Of a stretch of DNA of 64,000 bases, positions 11,075-21,477 are shown one piece after another. The position numbers and the translations under genes were made by a program. Origin of the DNA: Odontocerum albicorne (lineage: Eukaryota > Arthropoda > Insecta > Trichoptera > Odontoceridae); NCBI GenBank assembly GCA_949825065.1, contig OX463859.1:13034452-13098451 (forward strand). The letters are read 5' to 3'. Position 1 is the first letter of the stretch, and every line of letters starts with the position of its first letter. The notes under the pieces were generated by a model. The model worked only from the letters and a program-made list of their open reading frames with translations, ran no database searches and had not been told where the DNA came from.

Positions 11075-11155
11075 GAAGAAGACCAACGGGTATTGAAACC
11101 ATAACCTCCGAGCTGGAAAAGAGATTTCTTACTAACTAGGCCATGGAGGTCATTC
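11075..11155 (-). mobile_element. SINE-A head, inverted
   Basis: On the minus strand: GACCTCCATGGCCTAGTTAG (A box), then GGAGGTTATGGTTTCAATAC (B box, decayed) and CCGTTGG. No tail follows on its 3' side. Confidence 0.6.
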
Positions 11156-11474
11156 TTCAACGGAAACACTTATCCGTAACTGGCAGGTGTAAACAAAATA
11201 TTCACCAAGACACTGAACGATTAAGAGACAATTGTTTATTGTTTCAAACATACAAATAACAATGCAACATTTGAAGTGCATTGTACGAGTATTGTTTCAT
11301 ATAAATATGGATCATTTCAAAGTATTTTTAGACCTATTGAGTTTATGTACTGTATATACGCATTTCATTTTCAAAATATGCGTATAAATATTAGCATAAT
11401 TCATTGTATGGAAAATTTGCAATACCTTTTAAGGAAATGTTGTTTTTGTAAAAATATTATTTAAGTGCCAACTT

Positions 11475-11985
11475 TGATGTGTGGAAGTGAAACGTAGACG
11501 TACCAAAGACGGTAAAAAAACCGAACAAATGTTGTAGAAATTTGAGCACTGAGAAGAATATGTGCGATGAAAATGTTTTACAGAATACGGAATGAAATAA
11601 TTAGGGATGAATGTGAACTTGAGGCTGATGTGTTGTTTAAGATCAAGAAGAAGAATCTGAGATGGTTAGGGCATGAACGACGAATGAATGAAGAAATGCT
11701 AGCAAACTTCATATATAGTACAAATGTGAGTGAAAGGTGTGTGAGAGAAAGACCATGGAAAGTATGATTGGATCAAACGAATGATTTTCTGATAGAACGA
11801 AACATAGAAAGTCAGAGAAATGGTAAACATTGGATTAGGTGGTGTATGAATATAGAAGAAGTTAACGGTGTGTATCGAAATAGAAAGTCTGGTGCTCAGT
11901 CCTCTCTCCCTGGTCCAATGAAATGGCGTGATGGTATTATTTACGCAATCGTGTTTTAAGATTGTTTTCGGTGCAATTATTTTGT
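11475..11985 (+). mobile_element. RTE-A LINE fragment, best-preserved C-terminus
   Basis: From 11567 the frame reads YRIRNEIIRDECELEADVL, KKNLRWLGHERRMNEEML, then GRPRKV-equivalent RERPWKV and a TGA (11765-11767). It continues in the same frame as LDQTNDFLIERN, the WCMNIEEVNGVYRNRKSG segment and WRDGIIYAIVF-stop at 11957-11959. Thus one in-frame stop replaces a tryptophan codon. Upstream (11475-11560) is the YGSET-like start. The subfamily matches the copy at 6130-6745. Confidence 0.8.
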
Positions 11986-12149
11986 TAAACGTATTTTCAG
12001 CTTTTGATATACTCATATTTTATGTCTCAGCGGACAAATCAATGATTGATTTCCTTAAAAAAATTATACATTTATAACTGAGTCTCTCCACAGAGAAGCA
12101 AGTGCAGCAATGTTTCTATTTCTATTCTTATTATTTTTAAACTTTTATC

Positions 12150-12225
12150 TTTTTACATTTTTCATTTATTATACATTTTGGTTGACATAATTGGGTTAAG
12201 CATGTATCACACATTAAATAAATAA
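12150..12225 (+). mobile_element. Short LINE-type 3' tail
   Basis: ATTGGGTTAAGCATGTATCA and then TTAAATAAATAAATAATATC: a simple-repeat tail typical of LINEs. The family is not assigned. Confidence 0.35.
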
Positions 12226-12640
12226 ATAATATCAGGACACGTGGGCAAATTATACTAGTAACATATATTATTTTACCAGCATAAAACGAGTTTTTATAAT
12301 AAATATTTTGTAACAGTTTATGAATTTAGAATTACGGTTTTTGAAGTTATTAAATAAGTAAAAATTCAGCCATGAATTGATTTCGTTGCGAAATTGTTGG
12401 TATACCTGTTCACTTTTCACGGTTCGCTGTTTTCGTATTGCATTATTTTATTTTTACAACAGCATGATTGGGCGGCTTAATTGCCAAGAGACAATTTCTT
12501 CTGATCAAGTAAAAAAGTTGTCAAAATAGTTAAACGTGAAAAATACATTTCTCTGACGACAATCGTGCATTAAGCCATAAATCTCATCATGAAAGTCGGA
12601 TCTGTCCCTAAGCTACGAAGTTCACTTTTCTAATTAACGA
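12226..12640. other. No gene seen
   Basis: About 400 bp of AT-rich sequence without a recognisable element. Confidence 0.4.
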
Positions 12641-12644
12641 ATTT

Positions 12645-12700
12645 GCAAGCGCCCTTGAGGAGAGTCTGCTCTCTAAACTGCACTAGATAAGTTGGCCTTT
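12645..12700 (+). mobile_element. LINE-D 3' UTR snippet
   Basis: GCGCCCTTGAGGAGAGTCTG followed by CTCTCTAAACTGC matches the block at 25440-25475. Confidence 0.5.
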
Positions 12701-12804
12701 GATTACTTTGTAATATTTTGTAACATTTTTTTTCAACCTCTATTATTATGATAGATGTTGTTTTTTGATTGTTACATTAAAAAAATGATTATACAATTTT
12801 TGTT

Positions 12805-12870
12805 ATATATTTATTTATTTTATTTTATTTCAACGGTCAAATGACCTTTTTGATACAAATTTAAAAAACA
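12805..12870 (-). mobile_element. Inverted LINE-type tail
   Basis: On the minus strand: GTATCAAAAAGGTCATTTGA, then CCGTTGAAATAAAATAAAAT. A poly(AAAATA)-like tail marks the 3' end of an inverted non-LTR element of unknown family. Confidence 0.35.
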
Positions 12871-12904
12871 ACAACATATCGAATTTAACATCGATATGAT
12901 AGCA

Positions 12905-13135
12905 TTGTTATACAATACGATCTCCGTTGCCTAGTTGGTAAGACGTTTGTCTCCAAGCCCGAGGTTGTGGGTTCGATTCCCGTTGAAATCCAATTTTTTT
13001 TAAAGATTCTAGTCTGGTTTTCACTTAAGGCCTCATCAACATATTCTGGTTGGCTGGAAGATATTGCCACATTGTAATAATAAGTCCGCCAGGTTGTACT
13101 GTATATAACGAAAGTATAATACTATACAATAGAAA
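12905..13135 (+). mobile_element. SINE-A copy, near full length
   Basis: One of the most complete copies. Head TTGCCTAGTTGGTAAGACG (A box), B box GGGTTCGATTCCCGTTG, body 'TCTAGTCTGGTTTTCACTTA', tail GGTTGGCTGGAAGATATTGC then AAGTCCGCCAGGTTGTACTG and the terminal ACGAAAGTATAATACTATAC. It shows the family architecture well: tRNA-like head about 75 bp, body about 60 bp, tail about 75 bp. Confidence 0.85.
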
Positions 13136-13313
13136 AAATAATATAAGTTGAACAACACAAATCTACACAATTCAATTAATTCATCCGGGCATGAACAAAT
13201 TATCCTACTCCTGTAAGTAGTTAAAGTCGTATGATAATCCAAACAATACCCGTATTGATTACCCAATCTGTGCAGTCTTGCTATGCTAGAGTTGTACAAA
13301 TAATTAGTCGTGC

Positions 13314-13683
13314 ACATGTCCTGAGTTCATTTAGTAGAACTATAACTTGCATATGTCCTGAGTTCATTTAGTAGAACTATAACTTGCACATGCCCTGAGT
13401 TCATTTAGTAGAACTATAACTTGCACATGTCCTGAGTTCATTTAGTAGAACTATAACTTGCACATGTCCTGAGTTCATTTGATAGAACTATAACTTGCAC
13501 ATGTCCTGCATTCATTTAGTAGAACTATAAGTGGCATATTATGTCCTGAGTTCATTTAGTAGAACTATAACTTGCACATGTCCTGAGTTCATTTAGTAGA
13601 ACTATAACTTGCACATGTCCTGAGTTCATTTAGTAGAACTATAACTTGCACATGTCTTGAGTTCGTTTAGTAGAACTATAACC
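13314..13683. repeat. 37-bp tandem array, about 10 units
   Basis: Unit: CACATGTCCTGAGTTCATTT + AGTAGAACTATAACTTG (37 bp). Ten units with few substitutions; one (about 13530) has a small insertion changing CTTGCACATG to GTGGCATATTATG. No reading frame is maintained. Confidence 0.9.
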
Positions 13684-14309
13684 CTTCAATCATTTTTCTT
13701 AATTCATTTTCATTCGGATAAAATGAAATTAACGGTGCCGCTCAACCATGACAGTGTGGATGAATGAGAACTCCTTAGGAATTTTAACAACAATCGTATC
13801 AGAACGGCATTAAAGAGCATTGCACCACACTGCAGGTAGGTACACTGCACCACTGCTCCGCTGAGTTCAAGGGCGTTCATAACGTTCACTTCAGACAGAC
13901 AAAGTATTTGGAGTATACTTATATTCAAATTGCTATTATGTAACGGAGAATTAATACAAGTATAAAGCAGACCGTTGCGTTTCTAGTACTTTTTTGTGTA
14001 ATGCAGTTTTAGAATTAATTTTTGAAGAAAATCTTATTGAAGCATCCTATTTAGTCCCAGAGAATATTACAATGTGTTTCGATGAACATTTGCTTATCTG
14101 GAGATTACAATTTATAACGAAACTCAATTACAGTGAAATAATAATAATAAAAGGACATTTATACAGCGGTTTGACATCGCACGTGCTAGCAATAACACCC
14201 CGCACGCAAAAAGATTACAACATTGACTTTTCACATGCGGGGTAGTACCGTCACACGTCTAGCGTTTTTGAACATTGTTACCAGACGAACTCTTTTACTA
14301 GACTGGGAT
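13684..14309. other. Unassigned stretch with short open frames
   Basis: About 620 bp. A 72-aa minus-strand frame (13710-13928) and an 83-aa plus-strand frame (13994-14245) have no domain I recognise. Bases 14180-14300 share short blocks (GCACGTGCTAGCAATAAC; TTACCAGACGAACTC) with sequences next to SINE-A-like pieces at 41.2 and 54.15 kb. Confidence 0.35.
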
Positions 14310-14800
14310 ACTTTTTTATTTGTTTATTTATTCATTTATAAGTTAACGGTACAATGTTACCTTATAACAAAAATAACAAGAAAATATTAAAGGGCCAATA
14401 CTGCTCAACACAGTAAATTTGATAGAATACGCAAAATAAAAAATAATTTTACCCAATTACAATAAAAATATTTAGAATGAAACAGGTATCAAATCGTAAA
14501 TTCACATGTTACCAACACAATACGTGGCCGTCCATAGGCGCACAGCCCGCACTGCGCAAAAAATACATACAAAATAAACAAATCAAAAACAAAATGCAAC
14601 TTGAAAACAAAATATATAAGACGGAATCAGACAGGTACAACTTCATAAATCCTCAAAAAGCACAGGGGAAAAATCACAAACATAGGAAAAAAAAACACAA
14701 TAATCATTTAAAAAGGTTTTCATAAAGTCCTCGAAGGACACGCGGGATCCCACTTTAAGATTCGGATATTTGGAAGTGCCTTTTTAGGCACACGGTATAT
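14310..14800 (-). mobile_element. Inverted non-LTR 3' fragment, tentative
   Basis: On the minus strand a short readable end (VGSRVSFEDFMKTF, about 14705-14750) is followed by AT-rich sequence closing with a AAATGAATAAATAAACAAAT tail at 14310-14335. This is the organisation of a LINE 3' end with C-terminus, UTR and simple-repeat tail. The 82-aa plus-strand frame inside is antisense. The clade is not assigned. Confidence 0.4.
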
Positions 14801-14914
14801 CTCAACAAACTATAATATGTTAACTATAAATACAATCGAGGCCGCAGTTTCCGATTCTGTGCAGTCTAGGTATGGGAGGATTCGCAAAATAATTTAATTT
14901 GTGTGTGTGACTCC

Positions 14915-14975
14915 AGGGTGGAAATCAAGTGACGTAACAAGTAGGCCACGGATGTCACCATATTTAATTTCATGT
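14915..14975 (-). mobile_element. SINE-A head remnant, inverted
   Basis: On the minus strand GTGACATCCGTGGCCTACTT (A-box region) and the adjoining CCACCCTGGAGTCAC. The B box and tail are lost. Confidence 0.4.
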
Positions 14976-16190
14976 TTTGCCCTCCTGTTAAAAAAATATA
15001 TTTGACTAAAAAAAAGCTTTCAACTTGCAAACCTCAAGAGTTGACTGCTCATTGTAGTAAAATACGTAGTATTTGTATTTCAATAAGTCCTCGTATTTCA
15101 AGGACAATTCTGGGAACATTTTCATTATAATTCGAAGAAAAGCTCGTGGTCCCTTTTTTTTAAGACGCGTTTCAAAATGGACAAACTGGCCGAGTATTAA
15201 AGAAAACGATTTTTCAAACCCAGCATGCGGAGTGCCAATCGTTAATAAAAGATATTCAAGATATTTTACTTTTTAAGACACCCATTCAATCATCCGAACT
15301 GACAGCCTGTCATAAGATGTACGAGTACCCCTTTCAAAGTCAACTGCTTTTTCTTAAAAAATAAAAATCCATTTTGAAAGGAGGTCGGCTTGATTTTGCA
15401 ATGACCCATTATATTTGAAAGATACAGGTACATGTTTTTTATTTAACGCAATCGGACATGTGAAAGGATGCATCGCGATGTTTTCGTGTCCTTTTACATT
15501 ATTTTAAGGAGACTTGCGATGTTAAAAATGATAATGCTTTAATTACGAAAGAACAGGTTGTATTTTTTTTTCAAATTTTGTCATACCATTGGGATGGGAG
15601 TACGGGTAGATGCTATAAGCTTATACTCGTACTGACTGACTATTCATTTCTTATAGAGTTAAGAAAAGGCGCTAACGTTTTACTCTTACAAATTCAAGTT
15701 TGATTATTCTTTTGTCGTGTGGTTTCTCTCTTATAGTCGGATGTTCAGATTTCTCATCCATAGTGTGGTATCGGGAGTAGCCCGATGAACCACCTTCAAT
15801 TTTTATTAACAATATAATTTACCTTACATTTTTTTTAAATAGTGTATAACAGTTAAATTAAAAAAAGAATCATAAACAATTCATAGTTTTGTAATTCAAC
15901 AAAACCCAATAAATAGACACATTAACAAAAAAAAACTTTTAATCTAATACATAAATATGTACGTTATTACAAACATATAAAAGTTTATCAATTTGATTAT
16001 ATGATACTGAACCGTCCCTAATCAGGTGCCCGCAACTCACCATATCAATTTGGCATTAATGCGAAAAGAGTAGTATAGTACAAATTCAATACTACATCAA
16101 CTCTGCAATCAGCCTACTTTTATAGCTCGACTGAATATGGTCAAATATATCAATAATCTCAGCATTGATTTCCCAAAAGATGTAGTCTAT
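14976..16190. other. Unassigned stretch
   Basis: About 1.2 kb. A 67-aa frame at 15073-15276 has no recognised domain. Two TACGAGTA/TACTCGTA words lie at about 15325 and 15626. No transposon ends were recognised. Confidence 0.35.
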
Positions 16191-16194
16191 TCAT

Positions 16195-16470
16195 AGGAGA
16201 TATTTGTTGGTAATTAGAAGTGCTTTGTCTACAATAGAAAAAAGCTCCATGGCGAGTATGCACTGAAGGAACTCTAATATTGAAAACGCTAAAACAATTC
16301 AGGACAATTGAATTATAACGCATACTGGACGTTCTTCCACGATGTGACCGATAGTCTGGACCAATTCACATGAGCACAACGGTAAATCAATAAAACCCCA
16401 CTTATGTAAGGCATACGAACTGCAACCATGGACCCATCTTAGACGATTCGAGGTGTACCACAATCTTCAT
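16195..16470 (-). mobile_element. LINE fragment with C-terminal CxC...H motif
   Basis: The minus strand reads LWYTSNRLRWVHGCSSYALH, then KWGFIDLPLCSCELVQTIGH and IVEERPV. This is the arrangement of the zinc-binding segment at the end of many insect LINE proteins (KWG...C.CG..QT..HIV..CP). The last cysteine is replaced and stops follow, so it is a dead fragment. RT and endonuclease domains are absent. Confidence 0.6.
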
Positions 16471-16904
16471 GGTAGGTAAATCTTTGAAGAAGCGCGTAAG
16501 AATTACTTACAAATCGAATATTTCCCATTGAAGGCTAATGAAAAAGTTAAGATTGCAAGTATTTATGAAGATGCTCGTTTGTTCGTCATATTTAGAGTTG
16601 CGTATATTTCAAGACATACGAGTACAATACTAAAAAAAAGGATTTTTTAATTCCCATATCTTTTCTTTATCGTCGTTTTTGGGGTCTAATAAAAGCCTGT
16701 TTTTAAATACAGATGTCATTTTTTTAACTCAAATAAACTGTTGTGAGACATTTATTTCTACAATATAAAAAAAAATAACCAATACATCAAATCATAAAAT
16801 AAAAATTAAACGATCCGAGAGTACATTCGCGGAAATACTCGAGTCAAGAAAACTCGTTTTTAAAACCAAATTATATGGGTTCAAAAGATAGTTCAAATGC
16901 GTTT
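16471..16904. other. No gene seen
   Basis: About 430 bp, AT-rich, with one TACGAGTA at about 16617. Nothing else recognised. Confidence 0.4.
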
Positions 16905-17435
16905 ATCATACATACATACTATCACGCGATTTCCTTGTTGGGGAAGGCAGAGATGACTGAACGTTAAAGTTCCATATATCGACACACATCCTTCGCCTTC
17001 TTTACACCCGTACACCTTATCATACAACTCCCATAATTTCACTGATTTGACGTTTCTTTCTTTCAAAATATCTTTCGCTTGATCAAATTATGTTTTGCTT
17101 TATCTTCTATGACGTCTTTCACTCATATTTGTTTTGATGATTTTCCTTAATTTATTTTTTTACATCCCCATACGGTCTCAGAGTGTTCGTTTTCATCTTA
17201 CTCAATACATCAGCCTTAAGTTCACATCCCTCATTCGTTCATTCCGCATTCTGTCATTCATTGTCCCTCCATTTATTATTCTCAGTGCACGCATTTCTAC
17301 AACATTTATTAGGCTCCTTTCAGGTCTATCAATTCTCTTTATTGATTCCTTACTAGTGCAGTTGTCGAATTTCAGGAAAACTTGTTTTGAAATTTTCTCG
17401 GTTCTTCGCATCGATTGGATAATGCTTTGCGGGGT
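16905..17435 (-). mobile_element. RTE-A LINE, chimeric subfamily
   Basis: The downstream part follows RTE-A: a TAA at 17088-17090 in the KV(stop)LDQ position, then FDQAKDI in frame. Upstream, in the frame 17202-17411, the protein reads MRRTEKISKQVFLKFDNCTS, KESIKRIDRPERSL, then NVVEMRALRI. The segment before VEMRAL differs from the YGSETW...NAVEM version seen at 39.9 kb but matches the copy at 63300-63470 (NIIQNIRKTEEASK, KESTKRID). Two copies sharing this junction point to an amplified chimeric source element. Confidence 0.65.
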
Positions 17436-17580
17436 GTTTTACCACGTGGCTCGACTTATGATGCCAATGTTTCGAAAGCATTGCAGTTTTCACCTTCAAG
17501 TTTGTTCGTAGTCAACTTTGCCAACTTGGCGAAGTCAAGCCACGCGGTATACCCTCATAAGTCAAACCACGCTGTAAAAC
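17436..17580. repeat. Inverted repeat next to RTE-A
   Basis: Left arm GTTTTACCACGTGGCTCGAC-TTATGA (17436-17461); right arm complements GTTTTACAGCGTGGTTTGAC-TTATGA (17555-17580), about 21 of 26 matching. A third related word (CAAGCCACGCGGTATACC) lies between them. It could be a small MITE or a hairpin in the RTE-A variant. Confidence 0.6.
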
Positions 17581-18290
17581 ATTCCAAAAAACATTATCTA
17601 ACTGAAGGAAAAGTTGGTAGCTTGATGACTAATACATACAAATGGCATGGAGAGAAAGATTTTTGAAATGTTCGAAAATATTTCTCATATCATTCACTCT
17701 TCCTCTTTTGTGTCGTTATATTAATATCCACCGTACCAAATCTTTCAGACATTTGATTTTTAAGTAGCTATCGGAATCTCTTTGAGTCATCCATAAACAG
17801 ATTAAAATAGGCACCGATCATTATGAAGTTCATATACTGCACAAGCTTAAATACAAATAGTAGAATTTTATAAAGATCTTTGAATAATGTAGCCATTGCA
17901 GCTTTTTCGATATCCATCTCTTATGATGTATGCTGCTCACAATATGATGTTTAAAACCTTAAATATCACTTACATTACTATTCTCCATGTTCCGAAGTGT
18001 CATCGAATTAAAACCATTTATGTTCCGTGGCAACCACTATCAAGATATCATGGTTACTCGTGTCATACTATTACCACTGCCTCTCGATTAAATAATAAGA
18101 GTCCATTCCCGAAACCGTTACTCTTGATCGCTCCAAGTTTCACTTTCAGCCATGCCTCAGACCGGTCAGCGACCCATGCCATCTGTGAATTATCCACCCA
18201 GTCGATCCGGTTCTCCATTTCGTCATCGTGATACATACACATTGATAGAAAAATGTGGCTTTGCTACGGCGAGATACTCCTTGAATTATT
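17581..18290. other. Unassigned stretch with an unrecognised frame
   Basis: About 700 bp. A 111-aa plus-strand frame (17896-18231) and a readable antisense run (ENRIDWVDNSQMAWVADRSE, about 18135-18215) have no family I recognise. The antisense run has a LINE-like feel but no motif to support a call. Confidence 0.3.
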
Positions 18291-18294
18291 ATTT

Positions 18295-18840
18295 TTGTAA
18301 CTGTATCATATAGAATGGATTGATTTCAAAGTTTTTCACTTTATATTTAAACCCCTTAATGGAATGTATCCATTATATCTTTCGAATATGTGTCTGAGAG
18401 TGGAAGTAACACCTCACTTCTTGCATTACTGTTTTTGTAACTGTATCTATATAATACATAACGGATTGGTTTTAAACTGTACCTCTTTGTATTCCAGTTC
18501 CTTAATGTAATGTATCCATTGTATGTTTCGAATCTGTGTCTGAGAGATGAAGCAATACCTGATACCTTTTATTATTGTTTTTGTAACTATATCATATAGA
18601 ACAGGTTGATTGTAAACTTTGTCTCTTTGCATTTAGTCCCTTAATGAAGTGTATCCATTTTATGTTTTGAATCTGTGTCTGAGGGGCAAAACAACATTTG
18701 ATGGCATTATTATTTTTGTAACTACATATATCATATAAAATAGATTGATAGCAAACTTCGTCTCTTTGTATTTAAGTCCCTTAATGAAATGTACCCATTG
18801 TAAAATTTTAATCTGCGTCTGAGCGATGAAGCAACATGTG
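18295..18840. repeat. Satellite-like tandem repeat, unit about 138 bp, 4 copies
   Basis: Four diverged units start at TTTTTGTAACTGTATCATAT (about 18293), about 18432, about 18579 and about 18714. Each carries GTCTCTTTGTATTTAAGTCC-like, AATGTATCCATTGTAT and ATCTGTGTCTGAGAG blocks. Spacing varies from about 135 to 147 bp. No coding capacity. Confidence 0.8.
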
Positions 18841-18954
18841 TGTCTTCGAGATTGATTGGAGTATCGAATCTGTGCCTGATTGATTCAGCGAGATGGTATT
18901 TTTCACATTCTTGTTCTTCTACCGTTATGCATTCTTAAAAATTCATAGAATCTT

Positions 18955-19275
18955 TTTAAATTACCCCTTTTGAACTTATCATTCTGTATTATGATAGTGT
19001 TTTTGACGTTGCTGGTTTATTGGCATGGAATGATCTGCCTATATAGTATGTATTAAATATAAAAATGGCATGTGCAGCTTCAAGAAGTACTTAAAGACAG
19101 CCCTATTTGAGAGGTGTTATCAAAATGTATGATTATAATGAACACTACAATCGACTTAAAGCCGAATGTTTAACTATCACATATCGGAAGATCTACAAAA
19201 GTTTTTTTGTAGTTCGTCTTCCCTCAGCAAGTTTTTGGCAGTTTTCTTACCAAATTAGTTTTACTAAACATATTT
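18955..19275 (+). mobile_element. LINE-D: CR1-like protein end and start of 3' UTR
   Basis: Interrupted frames give a WFIGMEWSAYIVCIKYKNG-like run and then SFKKYLKTALFERCYQ (to about 19125), the AWNxLP...SFKKxLKxxL pattern that closes CR1/jockey-group LINE proteins. The 3' UTR follows (CATATCGGAAGATCTAC... TTTGTAGTTCGTCTTCCCT, itself a hairpin) and matches 25215-25320. The UTR breaks off at about 19272 and resumes at 20214, with another LINE between. Confidence 0.6.
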
Positions 19276-20213
19276 ATTTATTTTACATTTGATATAGGTT
19301 AAGCTCAATAACAAGAAAGAAACGAGTTGATTAAATGTCTACATAAAACATAATGACCAGAGGAAAAATGTTACTCGTTCTTCCCTGTGTAGTGACTCAG
19401 TTATCAAGTTTACTAAAAAAATAATTCACAACTTTTCCATCGAGATATGGAAGATTTGGATATAGAAAAATTCATTCAATAGATTAATTTCTTGCGCTAG
19501 TGGTGACAATCTTGACAGCTTAGTTCATATATACGCCACCGAAAACAATCTTAATTCATGCTGGAGTAAATAATTGTCCTGTACATTACACAAAATTATG
19601 CCATTCAACAAATGGTTTTGCCATTTTCATATTAACAATTTATGTTTGTATAAACAGGTGCATAGATCTCTTCTGACGCTTAATGATTAATATTCAAGCA
19701 TAACGATTGAAAAATGTAGGATAGAGCCATGGGTAAAACCCATAAACTTTGCAATACAATTTTCGTCGAACTCGCTGAACTATCAGAGAATTCTAGATTA
19801 CTCTCGGGTTCTATATTAATGAGCTGCACTCGAATCCATTGTGAATCAGTGAATCATAAAGATATTTCATAAAGTGCCACCATGAAATGCCTTAGAGACC
19901 TTATCACAAATCCCAGAACTTTATTTATTTCTCTCAATATGATAACCGAATGTACTGTTGAACAAGATGCCAAGGTCTTTGGACGTGTCGACACGCACGA
20001 TAGGTTGATCATCGATCTTAAGTAAATCCTAGCTCTTGAAAAATCATGAGCTTACATTAAGAAATGTTGAAGGCCAACTTATTGATCTCACGCCACTTCA
20101 GATCGATATGGAGGTCCACACAGTCTTGGAGATAATCAATTTGTTCAAACAGTTTTAAATCATTAGTAAACAGAAAGTAATTGGAATGTCTGATGACTCG
20201 ACTGATATGCAAA
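19272..20213 (-). mobile_element. Inverted LINE nested in LINE-D, RT remnant
   Basis: On the minus strand from 20175: LFTNDLKLFEQIDYLQDCVD, then HIDLKWREINKLAFNIS and, after a frameshift, VDTSKDLGILFN; further on LYDSLIHNGFECSSLI-NP and QRVRRKLYCKVYGF. These follow the order of a CR1/jockey-type reverse transcriptase: YADDLKLF (here FTND), the W..N.L..N..KC region, KDLG, and LVRS.LEY...W.P...IE..QR.F. The 3' tail (ATGTAAAATAAATAAATATG) lies at the left end, so the element is inverted and 5'-truncated at about 20213. The catalytic YADD is lost and stops are frequent. Confidence 0.65.
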
Positions 20214-20367
20214 AAAGCGGAGAAGTACCCAATCTAATTGCTGTAACTATCACCTTCCTTTTATTACACTAAATTTATTTTATTGTTTATAATATTTTTC
20301 AACTTTCAATGGGAGTTGATTTGATTCTTGACTTAGAGTACCCTCTAAACGACACTACATTTTTTTC
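20214..20367 (+). mobile_element. LINE-D 3' UTR, continuation
   Basis: Continues the UTR interrupted at 19272: GGAGAAGTACCCAATCTAAT, CTATCACCTTCCT and the TTAGAGTACCCTCTAAACGA block, in the same order as 25310-25475. Its 3' part is replaced by an inverted RTE-A copy. Confidence 0.6.
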
Positions 20368-20775
20368 ATGCCATTTCTCTTATGCGGTAAACAGAGAGGA
20401 CGTCAAACTTTCCTACCATGACATACGTCCTTTGCCTTTTCTACACCCATGAATTTTCTCATACAACTCCTTCCGTGTCTGTTACTTTTTACCTTTCCTT
20501 CTTTCAAAATTTCATTCATTTGGTCTAAATATAGTTTGCTCGGTATACTCTACCACTTATGCTTCCATAATAATAAATTTGTTTAGTAAGAATTTCATCA
20601 CCCTTCAACATGTTCAAACTCCCTAAACTAATATCTTTTCTCCCTATTTACACATCAGTTTTTTATTCACATTCATCCTTTATAATGACATTTATTATTT
20701 TATTACACATTGTCTTCTCAGTGCAAGGATTCCTACTACATTTCCTCGCCTTGTTTGATTCGTTTACGAAAGTGT
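20368..20775 (-). mobile_element. RTE-A LINE fragment
   Basis: On the minus strand KLYLDQMNEI aligns with the KV(W/stop)LDQVND site; here the codon is TAT. The LRWFGH tryptophan is changed (about 20625). The ENxAAIEx... CTEKTMC region and the 3' end before GGCATGA are present. Dead copy. Confidence 0.6.
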
Positions 20776-21056
20776 TAATTTAATAAATGAATAAAATCCT
20801 AATACTTCCTCTATAAAAGCAATATTCAAGAAGTATTTATTGTGAGCAGCAAAAAGCACTACACCGTTGTATAACAATGTGCTTGTTACGTAACGTGTTA
20901 AAATATTCGGGGTAATTACGGGTCTCTGTTATTATTTTGGACGGGTTTTTTTAAATATGAAATTGTACGCTGTGGGTGCGCTTCAAGCTGCTATTATATG
21001 TATTATTACGAGTAGTTATCTTAACACGTTTGATACGTCCCTTAATTAAACTTTGC
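20776..21056. other. No gene seen
   Basis: About 280 bp without a recognisable element. Confidence 0.4.
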
Positions 21057-21233
21057 ATCATAACTTTAAAATCAACTCTTTTACCATTAAGTGGATTCAC
21101 ACAGCAGTCATTTTTCAATCGTAACTTTAAAATCAAGTCTTTAACAATTAAGTGGATTCACACAGCAGTCATTTTTCTATCATATCTTTAAAATCAACTC
21201 TTTTACCATTAAGCGGATTCACACAGCAGTCAT
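21057..21233. repeat. 61-bp tandem repeat, 3 copies
   Basis: Three units carrying AACTTTAAAATCAACTCTTT, TACCATTAAGTGGATTCACA and CAGCAGTCATTTTT, with few differences. Open frames on both strands (71 and 61 aa) are simply the repeat read through. Confidence 0.85.
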
Positions 21234-21477
21234 CATCTCATTCAACCTTTACATTCCAGGATGGGTTTTGACTCCCCGCACTATTCTTTTTCCCGTATCT
21301 CTCTCAGCAGCATCCCTCCTCCAGTCGGGTGATACCCAGTATGCAGCAATTCGCGGTCTCCTACGTTCCATTGGATTGCTGAAAAAAGCCTTTCATGCTG
21401 AATCGGAATTTCGAAGTCATGTCGCAAACCTTTGTGCATCTTTACAATAATCGTGATGTACATAACATCGTTATGTT
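21234..21477. other. Unassigned, GC-richer segment with frames on both strands
   Basis: About 240 bp, clearly less AT-rich than its surroundings, open on the plus strand (21268-21450) and on the minus strand (21281-21463; contains YHPTGGGMLLREIREKE). A pyrimidine-rich stretch and CAG (TTTACATTCCAG, to about 21260) resemble a splice acceptor. I cannot name a family; it could be a transposon coding fragment or an exon relic. Confidence 0.3.

Noticed and set aside
12905..12985. tRNA genes at the SINE-A heads
   Set aside because: A and B boxes are good, but acceptor stems do not pair, the same body and tail follow in many copies, and no anticodon arm is consistent. These are SINE heads.
13314..13683. 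CRISPR array
   Set aside because: Units are contiguous without unique spacers, and the genome is clearly eukaryotic. The same applies to the 35-, 40-, 24- and 49-bp arrays.
17896..18231. 111-aa plus-strand frame
   Set aside because: No recognisable domain; a readable antisense run also exists, so coding direction and reality are both uncertain.
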